A DNA stretch of 46,458 bases from DASPTR01 sp964475545 (GCA_964475545.1 CAYYXF010000003.1:1-46458), one strand, 5' to 3'; positions 1 through 7,500 are shown, counted from the stretch's first letter. The notes: generated from the letters alone by a model not told the origin. Made by a program: numbers and translations.

Positions 1-53
1 AGAGCGGCTGGCTGTTAACCAGTCGGTCATAGGTTCAAGTCCTATCGGCGGCG
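1..53 (+). tRNA. tRNA-Asn (GTT), 5'-truncated by the window edge
   Basis: The window opens inside the D arm. The anticodon stem GCTGG/CCAGT encloses the loop CTGTTAA, giving anticodon GTT (Asn). The T arm is ATAGG-TTCAAGT-CCTAT at 29-45, followed by the 3' acceptor strand CGGCGGC at 46-52 and discriminator G53. The CCA end is not encoded. No intron is seen in the visible part. The 5' acceptor strand lies outside the window. Confidence 0.93.
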
Positions 54-234
54 CCTCAACATCTCGTTGGTTGCAATCGCCTAGTTTCTTGAATTTGCTC
101 TGCAGTAGCAAACATAAATGCAAAACCTGATTCGCATTACTTAGGCATCGTATTGAACTGAGCAGCGGAACGGTTAAGGCAGAGGTAATTGATTGGGTAC
201 ATTGGTGAGGGAAGTGGATTGGAGATCTACTGCC

Positions 235-537
235 ATGTCGCAGAGGCTTGGTTATTTCAGACTCTGGCTAGTCCTTTTCTCCGTACTGAATGGCATTGAC
301 ATGGTGCAAACATGGTTCTTCTTTGAACATGAAGCAAATCCGCTTTACGTGCAATTCCCCAGCATAATATTCCCGATTAAGATCTTCTGGACTTTCCTTG
401 CACCCGCAATACTCTACATTTCCTACGGCAAGAAGCCTAGGATCATATACTATGCTTCACTAGCCTTGGTGTTGATATACGTAGGTGTAGTCTTTGCTAA
501 TGCTTTCAGCATTATGCGATTAAATGGCGTAGTCTGA
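235..537 (+). CDS. Small three-TM membrane protein, DUF5658-like
   Basis: The protein has 100 residues from the ATG at 235, which has GGAG 10 nt upstream; the frame also opens at a TTG at 193 without a good site. Three hydrophobic segments lie near residues 8-26, 42-63 and 70-92. The first ends in N19-G-I-D22 and is followed by E33-A-N-P36, the pattern Asn-x-x-Asp then Glu-Ala-Asn-Pro that I associate with DUF5658-type small membrane proteins. Function is unknown. It stands alone between the tRNA and a convergent glycosyltransferase; a TATA-like AACATAAATG at about 111 could serve it. The family assignment is from memory of the motif and is tentative. Confidence 0.62.
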   Translation: MSQRLGYFRLWLVLFSVLNGIDMVQTWFFFEHEANPLYVQFPSIIFPIKIFWTFLAPAILYISYGKKPRIIYYASLALVLIYVGVVFANAFSIMRLNGVV

Positions 538-596
538 GCGCATACGAGGTTTCGATATCATGATGCTAATGTGGCAGATGCGGCTTTGGGATTTGC

Positions 597-1895
597 TTAA
601 GTCCTTGACAGTTTTTCCATCAAGTCAACGACTCTGAATTCCGCTTGCTCCTGAGGATGCTGAAGTGCCTCATATATTCCCAAGGTCTGTTTGGCAGCTT
701 CTCTCCACGTGAAATACTGCAGCACTCTCTTCCTGCCATTCAGTCCCCATTTTCTGGCTCTGTCAGGATCGCATAAGGTTTCTTTTATGCCCCAAGAAAT
801 GTCGGTTGGATTCGCACCGTTCACGTGGAGGCCATTTTGATCTGGTCCTGAAGGTATGACTTGCTCTCTGAAGCCGACTACGCCTTGTGCTCCGACAACT
901 ATCGGTTTTTCCATTGACATGGCCTCTAGGCTTACTATCCCGAATGGCTCGTAAGTGGACGGGAAGATACAAACATCTGAAGCTGCATAATGGAGAATCC
1001 GTTCACTTTCGGGCACGAACTCAAATCTGCAAATGATCTTGTCCTGTATGCCAAGTCTGTTAGCGGTTTCAACTATGTCGTTTTGCTGTTCGCCCTTGCC
1101 CAAAATGACCAATTTGGTCTTTGGATGGTCTTCCAGAACCATTGGCATTGCTTGAACCAAGCTCGTCACGCCCTTAACCCATGTGAGCCTGCCCAGAAAC
1201 AGCACCATTTTCTCGTCAGGCTTTATTCCATATCTGTTCCGTATTGCCTCAACATCTTCAGGCTTGCAGTTCTTGCGACTGTATTCTTCAGGATCCACAC
1301 CGTTCCAGACCACGCTTATCTTCGATTTTGGCCATCCATGCCTAGCTAAGTCTTCTTGCATTGAATGACTGACTGTTATGATCTTGTCCACTTTTTGGGA
1401 TGTTGCCCATTCAAGATGTGAGACAACCTCTGAACCTGGCCCTCCGGCTCTTCCCCACTCAGTGCTATGCACGTGAAAAGCCACTGGGACTTTTGTTTCG
1501 TTCTTAGCCATGATCCCGGATATGCTACTCAACCAGTCATGCACGCAAACAACGTCATAGTTGACGCATTCCTTCTTCACCATACTGTTTATGAATTTTG
1601 TTGCACTCAGAATATTGTAAATGAAGATGTCATTGAACATGCGGATGTTTGTACCCCACTTCTTCAAGTCGTCAATGACGAACATTGGAAAAACATTGCT
1701 GGCATCTGCTATGAGAGGTCTGTGAACTTCGACTCCTTTTACAATTTCTCGGGTCTTCAGGTTGCCTGGGTTCAGGGTGAAAACTGTCACGTCGTTGCCC
1801 ATCGAAACATATTCATGTGTTATGTACTCGGCATAGGTTCCCAAACCGCCGACTAGTGCTGGCGGATACTCCCAAACGAAAAACGCAATTCTCAA
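597..1895 (-). CDS. GT4-family glycosyltransferase (glycogen/starch synthase-like fold)
   Basis: This is a 432-residue retaining GT-B enzyme that transfers a sugar from a nucleotide-sugar donor; the acceptor cannot be read from sequence. The N-terminal Rossmann domain opens MRIAFFVWEYPPALVGGLGT, with the glycine-rich turn typical of glycogen synthase-like GT4 members. The C-terminal domain has G-R-L-T-W-V-K-G near residue 235 (donor phosphate Arg/Lys) and the EPFGIVSLE box (E316, E324) that holds the donor ribose. No signal peptide or TM segment is visible, so it is cytosolic. I chose the TTG at 1895, 9 nt behind GGAG; a TTG two codons upstream lies only 2-3 nt from AGGAGTG. Candidate roles are glycogen-like polymer, surface glycan or N-glycan synthesis; the many N-x-S/T sequons of nearby surface proteins make the last attractive but unproven. 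Confidence 0.9.
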   Translation of the reverse strand: MRIAFFVWEYPPALVGGLGTYAEYITHEYVSMGNDVTVFTLNPGNLKTREIVKGVEVHRPLIADASNVFPMFVIDDLKKWGTNIRMFNDIFIYNILSATKFINSMVKKECVNYDVVCVHDWLSSISGIMAKNETKVPVAFHVHSTEWGRAGGPGSEVVSHLEWATSQKVDKIITVSHSMQEDLARHGWPKSKISVVWNGVDPEEYSRKNCKPEDVEAIRNRYGIKPDEKMVLFLGRLTWVKGVTSLVQAMPMVLEDHPKTKLVILGKGEQQNDIVETANRLGIQDKIICRFEFVPESERILHYAASDVCIFPSTYEPFGIVSLEAMSMEKPIVVGAQGVVGFREQVIPSGPDQNGLHVNGANPTDISWGIKETLCDPDRARKWGLNGRKRVLQYFTWREAAKQTLGIYEALQHPQEQAEFRVVDLMEKLSRT

Positions 1896-1981
1896 CCACA
1901 AACACTCCTAAAGGATTTCTTCTCTTCTGAACTCGCGAGCGTTACATGTGCTGATAGCAGCCAGATTCCCTCTCCCATGTG

Positions 1982-2203
1982 CTACTCTTCCTTTTCTGAA
2001 AGTGCCTTGCGAATGCTAGAAGCTAGTATAACAATAGAGCAACAGACTGTTGCCAATAGCACAGCTGAGAGTTCTCTCTGAATAGGCAATCTGAGTGATT
2101 GAAAAAGTACTCCAACCATGACGATTGTCCCCAATAGCAGACCGCTGGAGAACCCTTCAATCAAGGACTTAAGCCGCTCAAGCTTGCTTCTAGAGGCTGT
2201 CAT
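1982..2203 (-). CDS. Small two-TM protein of unknown function
   Basis: This is a 73-residue product starting at an ATG behind GGGTG. It has a basic amphipathic N-terminus (residues 1-16), then two hydrophobic stretches near 18-35 and 45-63 joined by a short polar loop, and a charged tail ending KEE. I do not recognise a family. It is the last gene of the minus-strand series that starts at 4396, separated from the SecB-like gene by 160 nt, so co-transcription is possible but not shown. Compact layout, a good ribosome site and coherent membrane topology support a real gene. Confidence 0.55.
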   Translation of the reverse strand: MTASRSKLERLKSLIEGFSSGLLLGTIVMVGVLFQSLRLPIQRELSAVLLATVCCSIVILASSIRKALSEKEE

Positions 2204-2363
2204 CTTGGCACCCTTTCACGTGATTAGTCTTTGATCACATTTAGAATTGTGTGTGTAATGCTATGCACATACTATTCTTGTCGCCTTTAGGAAAGAAAGC
2301 TCAAATCAAGGGCAATGAGCCGTTGCTTTGGACCTCGAGACACCAGACTGAGGCTTCGCTGAA

Positions 2364-2888
2364 TCAGGCTGTGCTTTCTACCTTTTCTTGCGTCTCGACT
2401 TCTTTTGCGGTTTGCTCAGATTCCGTGGGTTTTCCCTGCTGAGGCTGGGGCACCTGATTTTCGACACTTTTCGGTATAATTTGAATTTTCTCTTGCATGG
2501 GATGAAGAAGATCCGGCGGCGGATAAGGCATGTCTAACACTGACGAAAGCAGATAAATGGAACTAAAAATATGCTGATAGACCGTGAAAAGTATCTGAGG
2601 AATCTTCGTCTTCGGATTTACTTCTAACCTCTTATTTATATCCTGCAAGTTGCCCTCAAGCGTTATTTTTCCCGCAATCGTGTACTTCGCCACGCTAGGT
2701 TTTGTTGTGATAGAAAGATTATAGGCAAGCACAACTTGCCCGCTAGTTCTCTTTTGCTCCTCAAGCTTGGCATTAACATCGAAAAAAAGCTCTTCAGACG
2801 AGCTGGTCTCACCCACTTTCTCGCCTTGCAGGCTATCTATGCGAATTGAGACGATTACGCCCGAAACAGAATATTTTGGGCAGATAAT
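2364..2888 (-). CDS. SecB-fold-like protein, probable AUU start
   Basis: The protein has 174 residues if it starts at ATT 2888; GTG 2816 would give 150. Residues about 10-19 (VIVSIRIDSL), 34-44 and the long hydrophobic stretch around SITTKPSVAKYTI look like successive beta strands. A short helix (DINKRLE) and then ILFTVYQHIFSSIYLLSSVL followed by YPPPDLLHP come next. That order and the closing motif parallel bacterial SecB, whose last part reads LFPYAR..I..L...G.FP.LNLAP. The C-terminal 40 residues are polar and probably disordered. If the fold is right, it may bind unfolded polypeptides. The upstream start restores the first strand, has AGGGGA 4 nt before it, and lies just behind a TATA-like box at 2918-2930. 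The gene sits in the minus-strand arm of the AAA+/VWA locus. Family identity is inference. Confidence 0.6.
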   Translation of the reverse strand: MICPKYSVSGVIVSIRIDSLQGEKVGETSSSEELFFDVNAKLEEQKRTSGQVVLAYNLSITTKPSVAKYTIAGKITLEGNLQDINKRLEVNPKTKIPQILFTVYQHIFSSIYLLSSVLDMPYPPPDLLHPMQEKIQIIPKSVENQVPQPQQGKPTESEQTAKEVETQEKVESTA

Positions 2889-2917
2889 TGATTCCCCTAA
2901 GTTCCTTTAACCGCTCT

Positions 2918-2930
2918 GTATTTAACTTTT
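2918..2930 (-). promoter_or_regulatory. TATA-like box before the SecB-like gene
   Basis: On the minus strand the stretch reads AAAAGTTAAATAC, an archaeal TATA-like element. Transcription would begin about 25 nt downstream, near 2895-2900. That places the start just ahead of the proposed Shine-Dalgarno and ATT start at 2888 and argues against the GTG at 2816, which would leave a leader of about 80 nt. Confidence 0.45.
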
Positions 2931-2994
2931 TAACATGTTATATTGTCACTCTGCACCATGTTAGCGTAATATTCACCTTTGACTGGCGTCTGCA

Positions 2995-3549
2995 TTACTG
3001 GCATACTCCTGGAACAGTGATGTCAGCTGAAAACCTGAAATTGTCAGTGACTTGCATGTCTCTCTTCGCACATAAGACTATTTTTTGAGGGACGTCATCC
3101 TTGAAGTAGACTATATAGTTGACGTTCTTACCAAGACCGCTTCGTTCAAGTTGCTGAATAGCAGCCCTGAATTTCTCTAGACCTCGGATTTTCTCGTTGA
3201 TGCTCTCAATCGCTTCAAACAGAATCTCTGCTTCTCCTTGCTCACTTGAACAGATTAAAATCCCCGCAGATTGAATCCAACAAGAAGATTCGGCCCTTTT
3301 GCCTTTTCCTTTTCCGCTTCTTGTGGGCTGCCCAGTTTCCATCTTCTTCCCCTGGGCGGGCAGTTTCTTCTGTAATCCAACCGATTTCTGGAACCAATCT
3401 TCATCCTTGAGATTGTCCTCACAACTTCGCAGAAAGGAGCCGAGCCATTGGCTGTAGTCTTCAGCAAGAGCTTTGTATTGGCTGACCTGCTCGACCAGAT
3501 TGTCGTTCATCTCTTTTAGGGAATAAAATGTCCGAATCTCCGTTCCCAT
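2995..3549 (-). CDS. Unrecognised 184-residue protein with charged linker
   Basis: The ATG start at 3549 is preceded by GGGGTGAT. Residues 1-50 are probably helical and contain acidic/aromatic surfaces. Residues about 60-85 are a lysine/glycine-rich linker around SGKGKGKRAE. Residues about 92-184 form a second domain with a strand (SAGILICSS), two helices (EAEILFEAIESINEKIRGLEKF and following) and a strand pair including NYIVYFKDD and PQKIVLCAK. No TM segment or signal peptide is present. I cannot assign a family. It belongs to the minus-strand series 4396 to 1982 and is 53 nt from the 88-residue gene upstream. Its basic linker could contact nucleic acid or a partner, but nothing proves this. 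Confidence 0.6.
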   Translation of the reverse strand: MGTEIRTFYSLKEMNDNLVEQVSQYKALAEDYSQWLGSFLRSCEDNLKDEDWFQKSVGLQKKLPAQGKKMETGQPTRSGKGKGKRAESSCWIQSAGILICSSEQGEAEILFEAIESINEKIRGLEKFRAAIQQLERSGLGKNVNYIVYFKDDVPQKIVLCAKRDMQVTDNFRFSADITVPGVCQ

Positions 3550-3602
3550 CCCATATCACCCCATTTGAGAGTTTTCCAGTGGAAGATTGAATCCATTTGC
3601 TG

Positions 3603-3869
3603 TCATCTCTGCCTCGAAACCTCCGACTTCGCCAATTGCTCTTCTGATTTGATTGAAGGATAGAGGCTTTCTTGCAATAAGAGAATTTGTATATCATATT
3701 TGCTACATACTAGTCTGATCCTTGAAGTTAAGACCGTTGAAGAATCAAACGCAGAGGCCTCAAGGACAACCTGGCTTTTCTGAAGCATCCTAGAAGATGC
3801 TACGCAGAAACTCGCGTTAGTGTCTTTCTGACGGCATCTTCTCAGGCGATAATCGGAGAATTGCGTCAT
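3603..3869 (-). CDS. Unrecognised 88-residue protein, ATGA-coupled
   Basis: The start ATG overlaps the stop of the upstream gene in an ATGA junction at 3866-3869, the usual sign of translational coupling and my main reason to accept this frame. The first 30 residues are basic and cysteine-containing. Residues about 33-68 alternate hydrophobic residues (VVLEASAF, IRLVCSKYDIQILLLQESL) as expected for a small alpha/beta domain, and the tail is polar. No family is recognised. A competing frame over 3461-3697 has poorer composition and no such coupling. A frameshift that hides a longer gene between 3550 and 3866 is a realistic alternative. Confidence 0.45.
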   Translation of the reverse strand: MTQFSDYRLRRCRQKDTNASFCVASSRMLQKSQVVLEASAFDSSTVLTSRIRLVCSKYDIQILLLQESLYPSIKSEEQLAKSEVSRQR

Positions 3870-4396
3870 TGAGATTCAGCAGAAGTTGCTGCGGACAGCG
3901 CTCTGGATATCTTTTGCATTTCTTTGGTGACTGATGACAGAAACTTCATTCGTTCCTCGATTTTCTGCCTATGCAGGTTGGTAAGCTGTTTGAATTTGGG
4001 CATTATGTCCTTGATAATGTCTATCATCAGATCTCGATGCTTTTCTTCGCGCAAGTTCTCGATTTCAGCGTGTCCATCCTGATGTAGAAGCATGAGATGC
4101 CCTAATGGATCAACATATGCTTGAGCGACCTCTCCGATCTCTTTCGGAAGTGTTGACGTGGAAACCGGCAACGTCGCAGCAAGTGGTTGCATGAGCTTCA
4201 GAAACGATTCAAAGAATTCTGTTACCAAGACTTTCTCTTCAGATGTCAACTCGCAAATCTGGCCAATGTCATCCTGTATGCTTTTCAGCGAGTCAAGAAG
4301 CTCTTGAATCGGCAGCTGTGCGGTCTTGGTTTGTTTTGTTTTCTCTTTCGGCGGTGATTGCACTGTTGCTTCAATGGCACTAGTTTCCTGGCTCAT
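3866..4396 (-). CDS. Unrecognised helical protein, first gene of the divergent arm
   Basis: The protein has 176 residues from the ATG at 4396, which has GGTGA 6 nt upstream; a GTG nine codons earlier lacks such a site. The first 30 residues are polar and lysine/threonine rich. The rest is largely alpha-helical with long amphipathic stretches, including ELLDSLKSIQDDIGQICEL and a C-terminal helix pair around residues 115-165. A distinctive central segment reads AYVDPLGHLMLLHQDGHAEI, with three His and an Asp that might bind metal. No TM segment is present. It is divergent from the AAA+ ATPase, with about 180 nt between the start codons, and is coupled to the 88-residue gene downstream. I cannot name a family. 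Confidence 0.65.
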   Translation of the reverse strand: MSQETSAIEATVQSPPKEKTKQTKTAQLPIQELLDSLKSIQDDIGQICELTSEEKVLVTEFFESFLKLMQPLAATLPVSTSTLPKEIGEVAQAYVDPLGHLMLLHQDGHAEIENLREEKHRDLMIDIIKDIMPKFKQLTNLHRQKIEERMKFLSSVTKEMQKISRALSAATSAESQ

Positions 4397-4503
4397 ATGT
4401 GTCACCACTTGTTTAATTCGCACACTTCAGAAAAGTGCTTGTATGTTGCATGTATCTACACACACAGACTAGATAGGCAGAAAGGACTATTGCATGGAGC
4501 CGG

Positions 4504-4538
4504 TGATGTCGCGAGTCGTAATACGTAATATTTATATT
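4504..4538 (+). promoter_or_regulatory. Promoter of the AAA+/VWA operon with shared upstream element
   Basis: The TATA box TATTTATATT lies at 4529-4538. Directly upstream, 4504-4521 reads TGATGTCGCGAGTCGTAA, which matches 46270-46287 at 17 of 18 positions, where it also precedes a TATA box. Two tandem CGTAATA units occur at 4517-4530. Transcription would start near 4560, so the TTG at 4578 would have a very short leader. The A/T-rich core may also serve the divergent minus-strand genes. Confidence 0.6.
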
Positions 4539-4577
4539 TCGTTCCGCCGCCTATAATATCGTTGAGGCGGCACTCTT

Positions 4578-5603
4578 TTGAGTTATGGGCACCAGGGCTT
4601 AAAGGACACAGAGGAGACTAACAGAGTTAAGGAAATCTCCTCTATTCGACGCGAGAAGTTCAAAGTAACTGTAGCCATGAGCAAAGAACGCCCTATGTCC
4701 CAGTCTCCTCTCTACAACAAATATGAGATCCAAAGGTACGACCTCCATCCCAACTACAGCTTTGCACACCTCGATGACTTGATCCCGAAGAACACTCCCG
4801 AATTCATTGACAGCGGCCAACACTATGTAGAGCGAATAGTTCGAGCACTCTATTATTTTAAGCAATGCTCTTTGATAGGGCCATCCGGAACTGGCAAGAC
4901 CCACATAGTCTACCTTGTAGCCGAACTCTGCGGCCTGCCCGTATGGGAAGTAAACTGTGGTCTACAGACTTCTTCATACGACCTTATCGGGCGATTTATC
5001 GGCTTAGGGAAAGAAAACTGGATTGACGGACTAGTAACCAAATGGCTGAGACTGGGAGGAATAATGTATCTCGACGAAGCCAACATGATGAAGCAAGATG
5101 TAGCCACAAGACTGAACCCCGTTCTTGACACACGTGGCCACCTTGTGCTTAACGAGAAAGACAATGAAGTAGTGGAAAGACACACGTTCGGGTATTTGAT
5201 CATCAGCATGAACCCCTATTCGGCGGAATTCGCTGGAACAAAACCGCTGAACGCTGCCTTGAGAAGGCGAATGGCCGTATGGATCAACTTCGATTATACG
5301 AGCATAGGCGAGCAGATCTCAACCAACGAAGTGAAAATGCTCATGAAACGAGCTAGGGTTGATGAAGACACAGCCTACAAGGTCGTCAAAGTCGGCGCAG
5401 AACTGCGAAGACAATACAAAGCAGGCGACATTCCCTATGGCCCGTCCCTAGGGGATTTAATAAACTGGGGGACACTGATTCACGATGGCAATACGCCAAA
5501 TGATGCAGCAGATGAAACCATTGTTGCAGTAACCAGCGACAATATTGAGGTGCAAGATGACGTCAGAAGAATCGTCGAATCAATCTTCCCCAAACCCAAA
5601 TAA
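4578..5603 (+). CDS. MoxR/CbbQ/GvpN-type AAA+ ATPase
   Basis: This is a 341-residue AAA+ protein of the AAA_5/MoxR kind. Numbered from the TTG at 4578, it has Walker A GPSGTGKT (101-108), Walker B IMYLDEAN (162-169), the sensor-1 region ISMNPYS (209-215) and an Arg cluster LNAALRRR (224-231). The C-terminal helical lid ends near residue 340. The text around Walker B (TRLNPVLDTRGHLVL) resembles CbbQ/NorQ/GvpN. Such ATPases work with a VWA partner to insert metals or remodel protein complexes; the VWA gene follows after 24 nt. Start choice is uncertain: TTG 4578 has GAGG 10 nt before it, while ATG 4677 (residue 34) begins closer to the conserved part but lacks a clear ribosome site. No gas vesicle structural gene is present, so GvpN proper is unlikely. 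Confidence 0.9.
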   Translation: MSYGHQGLKDTEETNRVKEISSIRREKFKVTVAMSKERPMSQSPLYNKYEIQRYDLHPNYSFAHLDDLIPKNTPEFIDSGQHYVERIVRALYYFKQCSLIGPSGTGKTHIVYLVAELCGLPVWEVNCGLQTSSYDLIGRFIGLGKENWIDGLVTKWLRLGGIMYLDEANMMKQDVATRLNPVLDTRGHLVLNEKDNEVVERHTFGYLIISMNPYSAEFAGTKPLNAALRRRMAVWINFDYTSIGEQISTNEVKMLMKRARVDEDTAYKVVKVGAELRRQYKAGDIPYGPSLGDLINWGTLIHDGNTPNDAADETIVAVTSDNIEVQDDVRRIVESIFPKPK

Positions 5604-5627
5604 TGACTCCAAGAGGCAGCGGTCTCC

Positions 5628-7346
5628 ATGGGACTTCTCGAGTATGCTTGGATGGTATCCTTCCAGAAAGACTACATGAAGACAAGAATACGGTTAGATC
5701 CAACGCTGCACCGACCAACTCTCGCATGGAATGGAACGAGATTCAACATAAATCTGCCAATGCCTAATGTCACAGAAGAAGGAAACACACTATTCTTAGG
5801 ATACCAATTCCTAGCGAGCTTTGCTGACAAAGTCAAAGTTGGAAGGCTGTTTAGAGCTTGCATCTCTCACCTCACAGCGCACACGTTTGCGTCCATAAAC
5901 AATGATAACAGAAATACTACCGCAAAAGGTAGTAATGTTGAAGCTTTCGCGAAGTCCCTAGTTGACGACATCTATGTCAGTGCCTATATTGGCAAGCATG
6001 CCCCGGACAGGTTTCCCGATTTAGCTTTTGCGAATTCGCTTGCATTTGCGAAAATAAAGCCTATCGAAAGGATCTTCAATCCTGCAACTCAAATGATGAC
6101 GGCTTTGCTATCAAAGGTTAACATAGGAATTGTGAAGGGGACACTTCAGCAGGAAGAGCAGAATACAATTGATTTGTTGGCTGCAAAGCTTTTCTTGCTC
6201 AAACAGATGATGCTATCATCATTTTCGGGAGAGGCAATCAAACTTGAGGATTTTTCCAACGAGGTGACGAACAACATAGCCGAGACTCTTGAGGCAAACG
6301 GTCCTGTCTTAGAGGTTCCTTCTCTGCCTCACACTGAAGAAATCGGTCCCTGCAGTGTATTCTATCAAATGGAATTACCGTCGGAACTGGAAATGCAGGA
6401 TCTATTCAGAAGATGCCTCACAGCCTTAGGCGGCACAATCTCGTCCGAAGGATCAACGGAATCGTGTTGGACGAAAGAATCAGATATGGAGGCTTCACAG
6501 GCCTTCGACACGCAATTACAGCAAAGAGACCGGGAAAAGAGGATGTTAGAGAAGCTTCAGGAATACGCAGCAGAAACCAAATTCAAATCTATTGGTTTTC
6601 CAGAAGAGGACTACACTCAGTATTTGAATGCAAGAACCCTCATTTCAGGTGGAAGTCGCAGGCTTCTAGACAGCTTAAGAGTTGCTCAGGACGCTTTGGA
6701 CGAAGATCCAGGCAAAGAGTTTGGGCAATTGGATCTCTCTGCAATCATCCAGATGCTTGCTAGCAGAAAGCCTGCAACAGATGTTTTCATGCGAGACGAA
6801 TATTTGAGCAGAAGCTTCGCGTGGGGCATCCTCTTTGATGTCAGTGCCAGCATGAGAGTCAGAGGCGAGCTCGGCAGAGCCCTAGCCATATGCATTGCTG
6901 AAGCCACAAAAGAACTGTTGATGGATCCGGGCTCATGGACTTTCTTTGCCTTCAGCGACCGTTTCTACGTGCTGAAGGACACTTCAGAGGCATATTCGCA
7001 CAGAGTGCGGGCCAGAATCGGAGGGCTAAAGTTCGATGGTCTGACATACATGCCGGATGCCATTCAAGTCGCCGGTAAGATCCTTGCTAAGAGGTACGAT
7101 GAACAAAGGTTTCTAGTGGTTATTTCTGATGGAAGGCCTTTTGGGTATCCAAACATACACAGCGCCATGTCGGATGTGACCAGCCAATTGGAAAAGAAAG
7201 GCGTAATAGTCATCGGGGTCGGAGTGGAAACTGACAGAATGAAGAATTTCTTCAAGATAAACTCCACTATTCATGACCAGAAAGACTTGATAAGGAATTT
7301 CGCAAAAATCTACGTTGGCGCATCAACAGCAGCACTTGAAAGCTGA
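5628..7346 (+). CDS. VWA-domain protein (CbbO/NorD/CobT-like partner of MoxR ATPase)
   Basis: This is a 572-residue protein. The C-terminal von Willebrand A domain carries an intact MIDAS: D404-x-S-x-S in FDVSASM, the Thr of GLTYMPDA near residue 473 and the Asp of VVISDGRP near 501, so it should bind Mg2+ or another divalent ion. Residues 1-110 form a conserved-looking N-terminal region, followed by a helical middle part with a charged stretch around residues 290-330. No TM or signal peptide is seen. It lies 24 nt after the ATPase and is almost certainly its operon partner, as in NorQ/NorD and CbbQ/CbbO pairs, where the VWA protein presents the target to the ATPase. No Rubisco, nitric oxide reductase or CODH gene is in the window, so the target is unknown. 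Confidence 0.88.
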   Translation: MGLLEYAWMVSFQKDYMKTRIRLDPTLHRPTLAWNGTRFNINLPMPNVTEEGNTLFLGYQFLASFADKVKVGRLFRACISHLTAHTFASINNDNRNTTAKGSNVEAFAKSLVDDIYVSAYIGKHAPDRFPDLAFANSLAFAKIKPIERIFNPATQMMTALLSKVNIGIVKGTLQQEEQNTIDLLAAKLFLLKQMMLSSFSGEAIKLEDFSNEVTNNIAETLEANGPVLEVPSLPHTEEIGPCSVFYQMELPSELEMQDLFRRCLTALGGTISSEGSTESCWTKESDMEASQAFDTQLQQRDREKRMLEKLQEYAAETKFKSIGFPEEDYTQYLNARTLISGGSRRLLDSLRVAQDALDEDPGKEFGQLDLSAIIQMLASRKPATDVFMRDEYLSRSFAWGILFDVSASMRVRGELGRALAICIAEATKELLMDPGSWTFFAFSDRFYVLKDTSEAYSHRVRARIGGLKFDGLTYMPDAIQVAGKILAKRYDEQRFLVVISDGRPFGYPNIHSAMSDVTSQLEKKGVIVIGVGVETDRMKNFFKINSTIHDQKDLIRNFAKIYVGASTAALES

Positions 7347-7354
7347 AAGAGAAC

Positions 7355-7370
7355 CCTAGCTTTTTCTAGG
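7355..7370 (+). terminator. Small hairpin after the VWA gene
   Basis: CCTAG-CTTTTT-CTAGG is a 5-bp stem with a 6-nt T-rich loop, starting 9 nt after the VWA stop codon. It could help termination or 3'-end stability. Archaeal termination usually depends on T tracts rather than stems, so the role is tentative. Confidence 0.3.
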
Positions 7371-7398
7371 AATTCGTGCTGGAGAGACAAGTGTAGAA

Positions 7399-7415
7399 CT
7401 GGATTTCTGATCCAG
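7399..7415. promoter_or_regulatory. Inverted repeat upstream of the TrmB gene (distal)
   Basis: CTGGAT-TTCTG-ATCCAG is a perfect 6-bp inverted repeat with a 5-nt spacer, lying about 85 nt before the TrmB start and 14 nt before a second palindrome with the same spacer length. It could be an operator half-site or part of a 3' hairpin of the VWA transcript. Confidence 0.4.
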
Positions 7416-7428
7416 ATTTCGGCTTCAT

Positions 7429-7447
7429 AAGCATAAAGTATATGCTT
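7429..7447. promoter_or_regulatory. Inverted repeat overlapping the TrmB promoter
   Basis: AAGCATA-AAGTA-TATGCTT is a perfect 7-bp inverted repeat with a 5-nt spacer, 53 nt before the chosen start at 7501. The A/T-rich centre (CATAAAGTATATG) doubles as the likely TATA box, so a bound dimer would block TBP. TrmB-family regulators bind palindromes and often control their own gene, which makes this a good autoregulatory operator candidate. Confidence 0.5.
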
Positions 7448-7500
7448 CGTCAGAATTGAGCGTCAAGTTCAGACGACGATGCGAACAGGTGAATGAGTGC

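Noticed and set aside
3461..3697. Minus-strand frame of 78 codons overlapping two called genes
   Set aside because: It overlaps both the 88- and 184-residue genes, has Ser/Arg-rich shadow-like composition and no ribosome site.
4578..7346. Gas vesicle operon (GvpN-like ATPase)
   Set aside because: The ATPase resembles GvpN as well as CbbQ and MoxR, but no GvpA, GvpF/L, GvpO or GvpK-like gene is present and the partner is a VWA protein, as in NorQ/NorD or CbbQ/CbbO pairs.
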